A stretch of 64,000 nt of DNA from C-114 sp963719285 (GTDB lineage: Bacteria; Chloroflexota; Limnocylindria; Limnocylindrales; CSP1-4). Below the pieces are notes generated by a model. It saw nothing but the letters and a program-made list of their open reading frames with translations, did not search any database and was not told where the DNA came from. A program made the position numbers and the translations under genes. The stretch covers positions 1,682,487 to 1,746,486 of the forward strand of contig CAVRBO010000001.1 in NCBI GenBank assembly GCA_963719285.1. Reading direction: 5' to 3'. Positions within the stretch are counted from its first letter, which is position 1; each line of letters begins with the position of its first letter. Shown piece after piece: positions 45,604 to 53,758 of the stretch.

Positions 45604-46535
45604 TCCGCGCCGAGGGCGCCGTGCCGGTCCGCCGGTTCGTGGCCCGCCTCGGGATCCCGGCGTCGACCTGGTATCACTGGCGGGCCGGGCACTTGCGCGG
45701 CCGACCGGTCCGACGCTGGCCGGCACCGGTCGTCGATGCGATCGAGGAGCCGGCCGCCCAGATGGCCTATCGCTGGTCGGCCTGGGGGCATCGCAAGATC
45801 TGGGCGATGCTCCGGGCGGACGGGGTGGCGGTGTCACGCAGCTCGGTCGAGCGGGCGCTGCGGCGGCGCGATCTGCTCATGCCCGTGCGCTACCAGGCCG
45901 AACGGCGGCAGCTGGCGGTCGCCCGACGAGCCCTGTTCGTGGACGCGCCGGCCCGTCGGAACCGGGTCTGGCAGACCGACTTCACCGAGTACGAGACGAG
46001 CCGCGGAGGCACCTGGCGGGTGAGTCCGGTCGTCGACTACGCGACGAAGGTCTGCCTCGCCGCGCCGGTCTCCGGGACGACCACCGCGCGGGACGCCATC
46101 AGCGCCCTCCTGGTGGCCATCGCCGAGGCGGAACGGCTGCTCGGGCATCCACTCCTCGATGACTGCGTCGATCGACGGACCGGCGAGCTCACGCCGGTGA
46201 CCATCGTGACCGACAACGGACCGGCCTACAAGAGCGCCGACTTCGTCCACTTCATCGCCAGCCGGCCTGAGCTCGCCCACGTCCGTACCCGCCACCACGC
46301 GCCCGAGACCAACGGCGTGGTCGAGCGGTTCAACCAAACGCTCAAGTACGAGCATCTGTACCGCCATGAGATCGCCGACGCGCTCGAGCTCTCCGACCAA
46401 GTCGAAGTCCTCCGGGAGCTCTACAACGAGATCCGTCCGCACGAGACCCTGGGTCAGATCCCACCGATGAACCGGTACCTCGCCGAGCCCGCCGAATCAC
46501 ACCTATCCGCGCCCGATTCTGTCCAAGAATCTTGA
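45555..46535 (+). CDS. IS3-like transposase OrfB, copy 2
   Basis: Identical by eye to OrfB at 12550, with the DDE triad in WQTDFTEYE, VTDNGPAYKS and NGVVERFNQT. Probably expressed as an OrfAB fusion by frameshifting. Identity of both copies implies recent transposition or recent recombination between them. Confidence 0.93.
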   Translation: MAKKGGALPAYEELELIRAEGAVPVRRFVARLGIPASTWYHWRAGHLRGRPVRRWPAPVVDAIEEPAAQMAYRWSAWGHRKIWAMLRADGVAVSRSSVERALRRRDLLMPVRYQAERRQLAVARRALFVDAPARRNRVWQTDFTEYETSRGGTWRVSPVVDYATKVCLAAPVSGTTTARDAISALLVAIAEAERLLGHPLLDDCVDRRTGELTPVTIVTDNGPAYKSADFVHFIASRPELAHVRTRHHAPETNGVVERFNQTLKYEHLYRHEIADALELSDQVEVLRELYNEIRPHETLGQIPPMNRYLAEPAESHLSAPDSVQES

Positions 46536-46546
46536 CGCGGGACACA

Positions 46547-47189
46547 CCGTGAACCGTGCCCACCCTTCGTCGCCGCGCGTCCTGAGCACCGCGGCCGCGG
46601 CCGGACCCTTGGCCATGCCTACCGCCGCGAGATGTACGAGCAGATCGTCGAAGCGCTTCTCGCTCAGGCCTCCATCGGAGCCGCGGCGATCGCCGGCGTG
46701 GTCGCCGACGTGAACCGGGCCGAATCGGCCCCCGATCGATCGGTGCTCGATCGAATCGCTCGTGAACGTGAGCGCTCGATGGCCCGCTACCTCCGCGATC
46801 GTGACGCCTCGCGGCTCGAACAGTCCATGGCTCGCCTCGACCAAGAGCAAGCGGCGGCCGAGACCCGGGAGCGATCGGACGACATCCCAGCCGACGTCGC
46901 AGTCCGTTATGTCCAAGAACTGCCCGAAACGTGGCGGAAGGCCGAAGGTGGCCCGGGCCGTCAGCTCCTCGCCAGCTCGCTGTTCGACCGGATCGACGTT
47001 CTCGGGATCCAGGAAGCGACCGTCCACCTCAGCGCGCACGCCGTCCGGCACGGTCTCGCGGCAGCGCTGCCGGGGGAGGTCGGAATACTCGTAAGTGGTC
47101 GGGGCGAGAGGAGTAGAGGCGAGGCTAATCGGGTGAATGTGCGCATCGTAACGCGGCACAGCCGGCGCTCCGAGGCACGCGCCGGATGA
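46547..47189 (+). pseudogene. Serine recombinase 3' fragment
   Basis: Begins at the IS right end with EPCPPFVAARPEHRGRG, just after the zinc ribbon, and runs through the helical C-terminal domain (REMYEQIVEALLAQAS, FDRIDVLGIQEATVHL, AVRHGLAAALPGEVGILV). It is closest to the frameshifted recombinase at 31173 and shows that gene's correct frame. The catalytic domain is gone, so it cannot function. It ends over an attachment-like repeat. Confidence 0.88.
47096..47159 (+). repeat. Recombinase 3'-end attachment-like repeat, copy 4 (diverged)
   Basis: TGGTCGGGGCGAGAGGAGT is exact; the following part is changed (agaggcgaggctaatcgggt, gtgcgcatcgtaacgcggca). The 19-bp core is kept while the flank drifts, which supports the core being the functional site. 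Confidence 0.65.
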
Positions 47190-47317
47190 TCGTCTGGAGT
47201 CTCCCGACAAGAAGCCACCGAGAGACCGCGTGAGGTCTCAATCGCCAGTGTGGCCATCGAACCCAGGTCAGCTCACGATTGGCTCCGCGGTGGGCTGGGC
47301 GTAGGTAATCTTCCGGC

Positions 47318-49180
47318 ATGGCCAAGAGGGGACAACGCGGGTCGCTCCGCCGGACCGGTTTGGGCGCATCCAGGCCGCATCGACGAGGCATCCGCTTCTA
47401 CCCTGCAGTCCTCCTTGTGGCTCTCTTGGCTTCGCTCGTGATCCTGAGCGGATTCTTCCTCTCAACCATCGCCGATCGCGATTGGCATGCCGTCGCGACC
47501 GTCAACGGGGTCACGATTGATCGATCGCATCTCCGATCCCGGACTGCGCTCGATGCGTTCGTTGCGCGACTTCGTGCCGATCGGATCCACGCGGCCGCCC
47601 AGGCGGGACGGTTGACCACCGCGGCTGCAGCGGCCCTAGACCAGGGGCTTACGCCCGGCGCGAACCCTGCCGTCGCATCGCTGGATGCCCTCATCGACGA
47701 CGAGCTTGTTCGCAGAGGTGCCACGGCGCTGGGAGTGGCTCCCGCGGCCGCTGATGTCGGCGCCGAACTGGTGAGAGCCACGACGATCGACGCCCGCTTG
47801 CATGTTCGTTCGGTGACCCTGACCGCCCCTCCGCCGCCGCAGGCGCTGCCCCCCGATCCAAATGTGGCTGACGCCCTGCGAGCCGAGCTGCTCCCGAGTG
47901 CGATCGTCGCGACGGCGACGTCGGCCGGTTGGACCGCGACTGGCGCCGATACCTGGCTTCCAGCCGACGGGCCTCCTCAAACGGATTCGGGAGTGTCCAC
48001 CGGGACACCCTCAACCGCCGCGTCGCCTTCTCTGGTCGTCGCCGCTCGTACGGCGGCCGGAGGAGCGATCCTGGGACCGTTCACCGACGAGGTCACGGGC
48101 GCGGTGACGACCGGCCTCCTGGTCGAGGTCGCATCCGACGGTCCGTCGGCGGCCAGCGCCCGCCAAGAAGCGGCGGACTCGGGCATCGATGCGGCGACGC
48201 TTGACGGGTGGGCCCAGGCGCAGCAGCTGCGGCGCGCGGTCCTCGCCCACCTCATGACGGCGTGGACGACGACTCCGATCGAGCAGGTCAGGGCCGCCGA
48301 GCTCGTCCTCGGTGTCCCGCCGGACGGCGGAAACCCGGGGCCCTACGTCGAACTCAGTCATCTCGTTCTCAAGCAACTCGCGACGGCGGCTGGGAACGCC
48401 TCGCCCGCGCCTGATGGAGCGAGTCTCGCCGCCGAGCTCCGCACGCTCCCCCTCGCCGATCGTCTTCGCAGGTTCGCCGAGCTCGTGCATCAGGCGAACA
48501 CCCCGGCGACAACGGATCTGCTCGCCCGGAGCGGCGAGATCGGCATCCTCACCGCGAACAACCTCACCGCGGCGATCTCCTCGCTCGCGTTCGCCCCGGC
48601 CACTCGAAGTGGCGACATCCTGGGTCCGATCAACACGGCCGAGGGGGACGAGCTCTTCCTCATCGAGGCGCGCTATGCAGGAGCTCTCGACGACGCGACC
48701 GTGGCCGCCCTCATCGCGGCCCGCGATCCTGCGACGGACTTCCCCGCCATGGCGGGCCGCATCGACAGCGCCTTCGTGGCCCGGGCGCGGTCCGGGCCGT
48801 GGCGCGGCCGACCGGAGTTCGCCGCCTCTGACCCGGCGGCCTCGTTGACCGCGGTGCCCGCGGGTGTCGAGGCGGACCCGGTGGTCATCGACGGTCAATT
48901 GATCGTGGCCCGCGTTCTGGAGCACCGCATGGCGCCGGCGTCGGGAGCGCTCGCCGACCGACTGCGGCTGGACGGCTTCGGTGCGTGGCTCGCAGACCAA
49001 CGCGCTGCAGCGGTCATCGCTCGCGACGCGGATCCTCTCGGCTCGGGAATCGCGACGCCGTCGCCGTCGACGAGCGGAGCCCCATCCGTCCCGATCGATA
49101 CCCCGTTCCTCCCTTCCCTGCCAAGCGGCCTGGGTCCGCGCCAAACGTCGAACCCCTTGAGCTTCCCGGTCACACCGTAG
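47318..49180 (+). CDS. Membrane-anchored SurA/PpiC-like foldase
   Basis: 620 residues. It has a basic cytoplasmic N-terminus, one transmembrane helix (AVLLVALLASLVILSGFFLS), then ATVNGVTIDRSHLRSRTALDAF, the usual opening of SurA N-terminal domains, followed by long helical regions and parvulin-like segments (VELSHLVLK..ASPAPDGASL.., FAELVHQANT, GEIGILTANNL, GDILGPINTAEGDELFLIEARY), and a Pro/Ser-rich end. Such proteins assist folding of exported proteins outside the membrane. The order foldase then XerC/D-type gene, 41 bp apart, may be chromosomal backbone. Confidence 0.7.
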   Translation: MAKRGQRGSLRRTGLGASRPHRRGIRFYPAVLLVALLASLVILSGFFLSTIADRDWHAVATVNGVTIDRSHLRSRTALDAFVARLRADRIHAAAQAGRLTTAAAAALDQGLTPGANPAVASLDALIDDELVRRGATALGVAPAAADVGAELVRATTIDARLHVRSVTLTAPPPPQALPPDPNVADALRAELLPSAIVATATSAGWTATGADTWLPADGPPQTDSGVSTGTPSTAASPSLVVAARTAAGGAILGPFTDEVTGAVTTGLLVEVASDGPSAASARQEAADSGIDAATLDGWAQAQQLRRAVLAHLMTAWTTTPIEQVRAAELVLGVPPDGGNPGPYVELSHLVLKQLATAAGNASPAPDGASLAAELRTLPLADRLRRFAELVHQANTPATTDLLARSGEIGILTANNLTAAISSLAFAPATRSGDILGPINTAEGDELFLIEARYAGALDDATVAALIAARDPATDFPAMAGRIDSAFVARARSGPWRGRPEFAASDPAASLTAVPAGVEADPVVIDGQLIVARVLEHRMAPASGALADRLRLDGFGAWLADQRAAAVIARDADPLGSGIATPSPSTSGAPSVPIDTPFLPSLPSGLGPRQTSNPLSFPVTP

Positions 49181-49221
49181 GTCGCTGCCGACTCACGCAG
49201 TCCTCCGGAGGTCGTGCCCTC

Positions 49222-50163
49222 ATGCCAGCTGTACCTCAGCTCGAACCCGCGATCGCAGACGACATCGACGACTGGCTGACGCGGTGGTGTCGCCGGATGG
49301 CCGTCGAGCGTCGAAGTCCGGCGACGATCGCGACTTATCAGGCCGCCGTTCATCGCTTCGGGTGCCATGTCCGGAGTTCGGGTCGACCGACGGACGTGAC
49401 CCTCGTCACGCGCGCCGATGTCGAGAGCTTCGTTCTGAGCGAGCTCGCCATCCACGCGCCCGCGACCGCCAACAACCGCTTCCGAGCGGTCCGAACGTTC
49501 TTCCGCTGGCTCGTACGAGAGGCGATCCTCGACGTCGCGCCGACGGCCGGGTTGCGAGCACCCCACATCCCGGATGATCCACCGCCGGTCCTGCGATCGC
49601 CTGAGCTCCGTGCGCTGCTCGAGGTTCCGCCCGGCCGGGACGCGTTCCGGGCGGTGCGTGATGCGGCGCTCGTCGGGGTCCTGGTGGACTCGGGTTGTCG
49701 TCGCTCGGAGTTGCTCGGCATCGGGACCGCTGACGTCGAACCCGAGACCGGCTTCCTCCGCGTCCGAGGCAAGGGCGACCGCAGCCGGTTCGTCGTCGTC
49801 GGCGCGACCACCGGCCGGCTCCTCCTCGAGTACCTGGGGGCGCGGACTCTTCATCCGGCCGCCGAGCTGCCAATGCTCTGGCTCGGACGCACCGGTCAAT
49901 TCACCAACTCGGCGCTCGCCCGGATGCTCGCTCGACGCGGTCGTCGCGCCGGACTGACCGTCCGCCTCCATCCTCACCTCTTGCGCCATGCCTGGGCGCA
50001 CCAGATGCTCGCCGCGGGGATGCAGGAGACGGACCTCATGGCGATCGCCGGCTGGCGGACGCGGGACATGGTCGCCCGCTACGCCGCTGCGACTCGGGCC
50101 GAGCGCGCCCTGGCCGTCGGTCGCCTGCTCTCGACGGTCGACCGACTGACCGCGGAACCCTGA
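49222..50163 (+). CDS. XerC/D-type tyrosine recombinase
   Basis: 313 residues from ATG 49222 (GGAG 12 bases upstream; an in-frame upstream extension overlaps the foldase gene and looks non-coding). N-terminal SAM-like core-binding domain (DDWLTRWCRRMAVERRSPATIATYQAAVHRFG), catalytic domain with Arg in SGCRRSELLGI, Lys in GKGDRSRF, HLLRHAWAHQM (H-x-x-R), W in IAGWRTRDMV and Tyr nucleophile in VARYAAATRAERA. It joins/cleaves DNA at short inverted-arm sites. Its stop is only 30 bp from the start of the first RHS cassette, which invites the idea that it recombines cassettes; housekeeping chromosome-dimer resolution is the alternative. Confidence 0.88.
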   Translation: MPAVPQLEPAIADDIDDWLTRWCRRMAVERRSPATIATYQAAVHRFGCHVRSSGRPTDVTLVTRADVESFVLSELAIHAPATANNRFRAVRTFFRWLVREAILDVAPTAGLRAPHIPDDPPPVLRSPELRALLEVPPGRDAFRAVRDAALVGVLVDSGCRRSELLGIGTADVEPETGFLRVRGKGDRSRFVVVGATTGRLLLEYLGARTLHPAAELPMLWLGRTGQFTNSALARMLARRGRRAGLTVRLHPHLLRHAWAHQMLAAGMQETDLMAIAGWRTRDMVARYAAATRAERALAVGRLLSTVDRLTAEP

Positions 50164-50193
50164 CTCGCGGGCGCGCGCAGTCGCGTCGACCTA

Positions 50194-50230
50194 GACCCGC
50201 GGAGCATGAACCGGTTCCTGTACGCCGAGG
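50194..50230 (+). repeat. RHS cassette junction site (8 copies in window)
   Basis: GACCCGCGGAGCATGAACCG.. through GTACGCCGAGG, containing CCGCGG and the perfect 10-bp palindrome GAACCGGTTC. Palindrome copies: 50208 (+), and on the - strand 53353, 55100, 56600, 58728, 60218, 62490, 63980. Cassettes A (50.2 kb) and F (60.2 kb) lose all RHS homology exactly at (TA)GACCCGCGG, making this a sharp module boundary. The codons encode the RHS-core residues PRSMNRFLYAE, so conservation could also be purely protein-driven. Confidence 0.7.
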
Positions 50231-50752
50231 CCAACCCCTGGACCCTCGTCGATCCATCCGGGCACATGGCGGGGTGCGCCAGCGCGTCATCGGATCTGTG
50301 TAACGAGACGACCGCGGTCAAGTACAAGAACACCCCGGCTGGCAAGACCGCCAAGAAGAAGGTCTCGGACCACGACCACCCCTGCCAGGGCATGAGCGGA
50401 GCGGACCTCGCCGCCTGCCGCGCGCCGTATTCGGCGCCGACACCGAAGGCCCAGTCGACGCCGACCTGCTCGAGCTCTATCTGCAACGCTTCGGCACCCA
50501 CGACCGCGGTCGAGACCGATTGGTCGACCTGGGCCAATGCAAAGATCGACTGGTCGACCGTCGGTCAATCCGTCTGCACCGCTGCCGATCCCTGTGTGCC
50601 TCAGGTTGAATGCGCAACCGCGCTCTTCGGAGGCCCGTGTCTCCTGACTCCGTTCACCAACCCCGTGTCAGCCTACGAATGCGACAGCGAGTGTCAGGCA
50701 GAAGGGTTCCGACTAGCCATCGTCCTGACCGTCGTGACCGTCGGCACCTACG
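50194..50752 (+). repeat. 559-bp inverted repeat, left arm (cassette A)
   Basis: Inverted copy at 52818-53376; same length and apparently identical, covering the junction site and the shared pre-tip module up to GTYxx. The 2065 bp between the arms (50753-52817) hold tip A, immunity A, immunity B and tip B. Inversion between the arms would exchange tips A and B. Confidence 0.85.
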
Positions 50753-51123
50753 CGGCCGCTGCCGCTGCCCCCGCGGTGATCACTGCAATAGGAGCGGGGG
50801 GTTCGCCCCTGCTCGACCGGATCAAAGACCTGGCCCGATCGCCTGGCTGGGGTCCGTCAGCCCCGTCAGTCGCGAATCCGCAATTGAGAACCTTGATTGA
50901 TCAACTGTATCGACCAGGAGCGGCGATCGGCAACGGAGGAACAGCGGATGCGATTCGCGCTGGACTTGGGCACATTCAGAAGGGCGCCGACTACGCTGTG
51001 GCCTTGCAGCGGTGGTTGACAAGTAACCCTGACGCCGACGCCACCGACATTCAGACCGCGGAGTCGATGCTCACGGATCTTCTCGCAGCTCTTGCCGGAG
51101 AGAGGTACCCAGGCGCCAAGTGA
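50206..51123 (+). CDS. RHS C-terminal cassette A (orphan tip)
   Basis: 305 residues with no RHS shell: it starts at the RHS-core end (NRFLYAEANPWTLVDPSGH), a Cys-rich/hydrophilic pre-tip module identical to cassette B (to about residue 182), a hydrophobic segment (FRLAIVLTVVTVGTY) and then tip A (NPQLRTLIDQLYRPGAAIGNGGTADAIR..), a helical domain of a type I have seen at the ends of RHS and related toxins (LIDxLYxPGAxIGxGxTADAIR) but cannot name. The start codon was chosen only because nothing RHS-like lies upstream. Probably a silent tip donor. Confidence 0.75.
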   Translation: MNRFLYAEANPWTLVDPSGHMAGCASASSDLCNETTAVKYKNTPAGKTAKKKVSDHDHPCQGMSGADLAACRAPYSAPTPKAQSTPTCSSSICNASAPTTAVETDWSTWANAKIDWSTVGQSVCTAADPCVPQVECATALFGGPCLLTPFTNPVSAYECDSECQAEGFRLAIVLTVVTVGTYAAAAAAPAVITAIGAGGSPLLDRIKDLARSPGWGPSAPSVANPQLRTLIDQLYRPGAAIGNGGTADAIRAGLGHIQKGADYAVALQRWLTSNPDADATDIQTAESMLTDLLAALAGERYPGAK

Positions 51124-51554
51124 ATGAGTCGAGATCGAATCCACTTGGCATCATCGAGCGGCTTGCCGCCATGAGTCCGGCACTACATGCGGCTATGAAG
51201 CCGTATTTTGAGGGTCAGGGCTTCGTGCCCGGGCTTGACCACGTGGACGCAGGCATGCTCGCGGCCGCGATCGCTAGTCTCGGACCTTCGAACATGGAGC
51301 TCATCGCCCTTTTCAAGCGCCTTGACGAGGTGCTCCTGGATGTGACTCCGAAGCAGCGAAATCTATTGGTGGTCGGCTTGCTCGAAGGGCTCCAGAGTCA
51401 AGCCATCAACGCTGGGCAGTCGTTCGACATGTGGACCCCGATGCTCGGGCCAATCGCGACCACGTACTGGAACGCGATCGCCGCCGTATGGCGCGGAGAG
51501 ATGGCTCCAGATGACTTCAATCAATTAGTCGAGAATGGCATCGCGGGCGACTGA
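51120..51554 (+). CDS. Putative immunity protein A
   Basis: 144-residue helical protein (LGIIERLAAMSPALHAAMKPYF, MELIALFKRLDEVLLDV). GTG start overlaps the tip A stop by four bases (GTGA), coupling the two genes. No signal or membrane segment, so cytoplasmic neutralisation of tip A is expected. Family not recognised. Confidence 0.7.
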   Translation: MNESRSNPLGIIERLAAMSPALHAAMKPYFEGQGFVPGLDHVDAGMLAAAIASLGPSNMELIALFKRLDEVLLDVTPKQRNLLVVGLLEGLQSQAINAGQSFDMWTPMLGPIATTYWNAIAAVWRGEMAPDDFNQLVENGIAGD

Positions 51555-52129
51555 ACCGGGCCGCTGCCCACCTACGACAGCCGCGTCCGTGCCCGAAATG
51601 CATTGACTGGGCACCAGGCTGGTGGACTAGCTAGGGTGCGAACACGACTCGGATGTCCCTTGCGGGCTCGCGCCAGCCAGAACCGCGAATCGATATCGCT
51701 TCGGCGGGACCTCTGGCCCGCGCATCGGCGCTCCCTGCTACCCGGCTCTTGAAAGCTCGCGGACTCAACGGAGGCCGATACGGGCAGATCGTCGACCTCC
51801 CTCGTTCGTTAGTGGTGCCGCGGCCAACGCAATGCTCAGCTCAAGCCACCACGCTTAAGACGCATTTGCGAAGCCATCGGGCGGTGAGGCTCGTTGGCGG
51901 CCCAGAATCGACCAGGCGAGGACCGGTGTCCGAGTGGCGTTCTGCTCGATGTTGCATATTAGCCACGAAGGGACGCCCCGTACGTCGAGGCGTGAGGCGG
52001 CGAAGTTAGCGGGTTCCTCAACGAGTTGGTGGTGGCGCTCTGAAGTACGTGGGCCCAGAACGGCCGGCTCGGGACTGCAACTGTTTACAACCTCCGGCCA
52101 GAATTGGCGAATTGCCTTCGTCGCTGAAA
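51555..52129. other. Stretch between converging immunity genes A and B
   Basis: About 575 bp between the ends of two convergent tip/immunity units. No supported gene; short frames on both strands look random. It is the centre of the invertible-looking segment. Confidence 0.45.
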
Positions 52130-52441
52130 CTATTCGGACGGACTGGACGGTCGGTGACGAAGGCACTCCGCCACCTCGACTGCAAATCGAGCGTAGAGAT
52201 CGTCTTTCCGATCCAATAGAGCTGGTTCAGGACTCGTGAAACCAGCACGCTCCAGATCCCTCGAGAGGCCCAGGACCAGTTGCTTGAGGCATACGGGAAG
52301 GTCGCCTTCGATTGCGTTCGCGATCGCCTCAAGTGTCAACGCTGCCCGCACCAAGCCGCGTTCAGTCGGTGCAGCGGCAGTTACCGCGTGCTCGACATCA
52401 CTAACGAGACGTACGGCGATATCCGTCACTGACCACCCCAC
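52130..52441 (-). CDS. Putative immunity protein B
   Basis: 103-residue helical protein (VRLVSDVEHAVTAAAPTERG, LTLEAIANAIEGDLPVCLKQL). Starts 16 bases inside the end of tip B. Cytoplasmic; family not recognised. Assigned as immunity by position. Confidence 0.65.
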   Translation of the reverse strand: MGWSVTDIAVRLVSDVEHAVTAAAPTERGLVRAALTLEAIANAIEGDLPVCLKQLVLGLSRDLERAGFTSPEPALLDRKDDLYARFAVEVAECLRHRPSSPSE

Positions 52442-53364
52442 ACCGAGACCACAACGTTCGTGGCCGGTTCGTAGATCACGGTCACCCCGCCATATGTATA
52501 GCTGAACCGCTGGATGCCCTCGACAAGGTCGTCTACGACCGGCTTGGCGCTCTGAATGGCAGACACCACCACGGATGGAGGGATTGAGCGCCCACCGAAT
52601 CCCGCGGGAAGCATCCGATCGACAGCGTGTTTACTGAACAGGTATTGCCCCATCTGAGCGTACTGCTTGCCGGCTTGGATTACCTTCGGCAGTTGACTCC
52701 ACGGTGCGCCATATCCGGGGATCGAGGAGCCCTGTACGAGATCTTTGAGCCTGTCCTTCATGGCGCCGGCAGACTCTGCAGCACCGAATAGCAAAGCGGG
52801 ACAAACACTCGCGCACCCGTAGGTGCCGACGGTCACGACGGTCAGGACGATGGCTAGTCGGAACCCTTCTGCCTGACACTCGCTGTCGCATTCGTAGGCT
52901 GACACGGGGTTGGTGAACGGAGTCAGGAGACACGGGCCTCCGAAGAGCGCGGTTGCGCATTCAACCTGAGGCACACAGGGATCGGCAGCGGTGCAGACGG
53001 ATTGACCGACGGTCGACCAGTCGATCTTTGCATTGGCCCAGGTCGACCAATCGGTCTCGACCGCGGTCGTGGGTGCCGAAGCGTTGCAGATAGAGCTCGA
53101 GCAGGTCGGCGTCGACTGGGCCTTCGGTGTCGGCGCCGAATACGGCGCGCGGCAGGCGGCGAGGTCCGCTCCGCTCATGCCCTGGCAGGGGTGGTCGTGG
53201 TCCGAGACCTTCTTCTTGGCGGTCTTGCCAGCCGGGGTGTTCTTGTACTTGACCGCGGTCGTCTCGTTACACAGATCCGATGACGCGCTGGCGCACCCCG
53301 CCATGTGCCCGGATGGATCGACGAGGGTCCAGGGGTTGGCCTCGGCGTACAGGAACCGGTTCAT
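52426..53364 (-). CDS. RHS C-terminal cassette B (DUF4258-like tip)
   Basis: From the junction ATG, 312 residues: shared pre-tip module (559 bp identical to cassette A, inverted), then CASVCPALLFGAAESAGAM and a tip containing LFSKHAVDRMLPAGFGGRSI, VVSAIQSAKPV and FSYTYGGVTVIYEPATNVVVSVW. The layout S-x-H-A-x-x-R-M..early, Y-x-x-x-x-x-V-I-Y..late is that of DUF4258/BECR-type RNase-like toxins (inference). RHS-core homology continues upstream to about 53434 (LGQFTQLDSVTGKPTDPRS) without a start codon of its own. Confidence 0.75.
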   Translation of the reverse strand: MNRFLYAEANPWTLVDPSGHMAGCASASSDLCNETTAVKYKNTPAGKTAKKKVSDHDHPCQGMSGADLAACRAPYSAPTPKAQSTPTCSSSICNASAPTTAVETDWSTWANAKIDWSTVGQSVCTAADPCVPQVECATALFGGPCLLTPFTNPVSAYECDSECQAEGFRLAIVLTVVTVGTYGCASVCPALLFGAAESAGAMKDRLKDLVQGSSIPGYGAPWSQLPKVIQAGKQYAQMGQYLFSKHAVDRMLPAGFGGRSIPPSVVVSAIQSAKPVVDDLVEGIQRFSYTYGGVTVIYEPATNVVVSVWGGQ

Positions 53365-53376
53365 GCTCCGCGGGTC
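52818..53376 (-). repeat. 559-bp inverted repeat, right arm (cassette B)
   Basis: Inverted partner of 50194-50752. The homology ends abruptly on one side at the tips and on the other at GACCCGCGG, where cassette B alone continues into RHS-core sequence. Confidence 0.85.
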
Positions 53377-53426
53377 GGTGGGCTTGCCGGTCACCGAGTC
53401 GAGTTGGGTGAATTGACCGAGACGAG

Positions 53427-53726
53427 CTACCCGCGAGTGCTTGTAATGGCGGCCAGGATGACGAGGAGTGCCATACAGGCGATCAGCCCTGGGCTGAGGA
53501 ACCGGCTCGTGTGGCCGCGGACATGGTGCATTGCCACGACCGCGCCCCAAAGAACGGCCCCGGTGAGGAACGGACCGGCGAGGAGCTGGCCTACAGCTCG
53601 ACCATGATCAACCGCCGAAGTCGCCGTTTCCTCCATCGCCCGGAGGCGCAAGGCTCCGAGTAGCACCGCGAAGGGCGTGGCGACGGCGGCAAGGACGGCG
53701 CTCCGACCCATATTGGAGCTTCGCAT
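53427..53726 (-). CDS. Small membrane protein between cassettes C and B
   Basis: About 99 residues with three hydrophobic helices (AVLAAVATPFAVLLGAL, LLAGPFLTGAVLWGAVVAM, LIACMALLVILAAI). Start MRSSNMGRS at 53726 or one in-frame codon pair upstream. Located just after the cassette C immunity gene and just before the RHS-core edge of cassette B, so possibly a second immunity gene for C. Confidence 0.55.
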   Translation of the reverse strand: MRSSNMGRSAVLAAVATPFAVLLGALRLRAMEETATSAVDHGRAVGQLLAGPFLTGAVLWGAVVAMHHVRGHTSRFLSPGLIACMALLVILAAITSTRG

Positions 53727-53758
53727 CGGCACCGAGATCGAGATATGAACGCCGGCGC

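Larger units (their letters stand above)
45209..46546 (+). mobile_element. IS3-like insertion sequence, copy 2 (1338 bp)
   Basis: Apparently identical to 12204-13541, including ends and frameshift signal. Left flank ..CATTG, right flank CCGTG..: no target duplication. It truncates one gene on each side (RHS-type remnant left, serine recombinase right), so it sits on a rearrangement junction. Confidence 0.9.

Noticed and set aside
48985..49221. N-terminal extension of the tyrosine recombinase
   Set aside because: Overlaps the end of the foldase gene and has no recombinase homology; ATG 49222 has a suitable ribosome binding site.
51653..52239. Small genes between immunity genes A and B
   Set aside because: Overlapping short frames on both strands without ribosome binding sites or recognisable composition.
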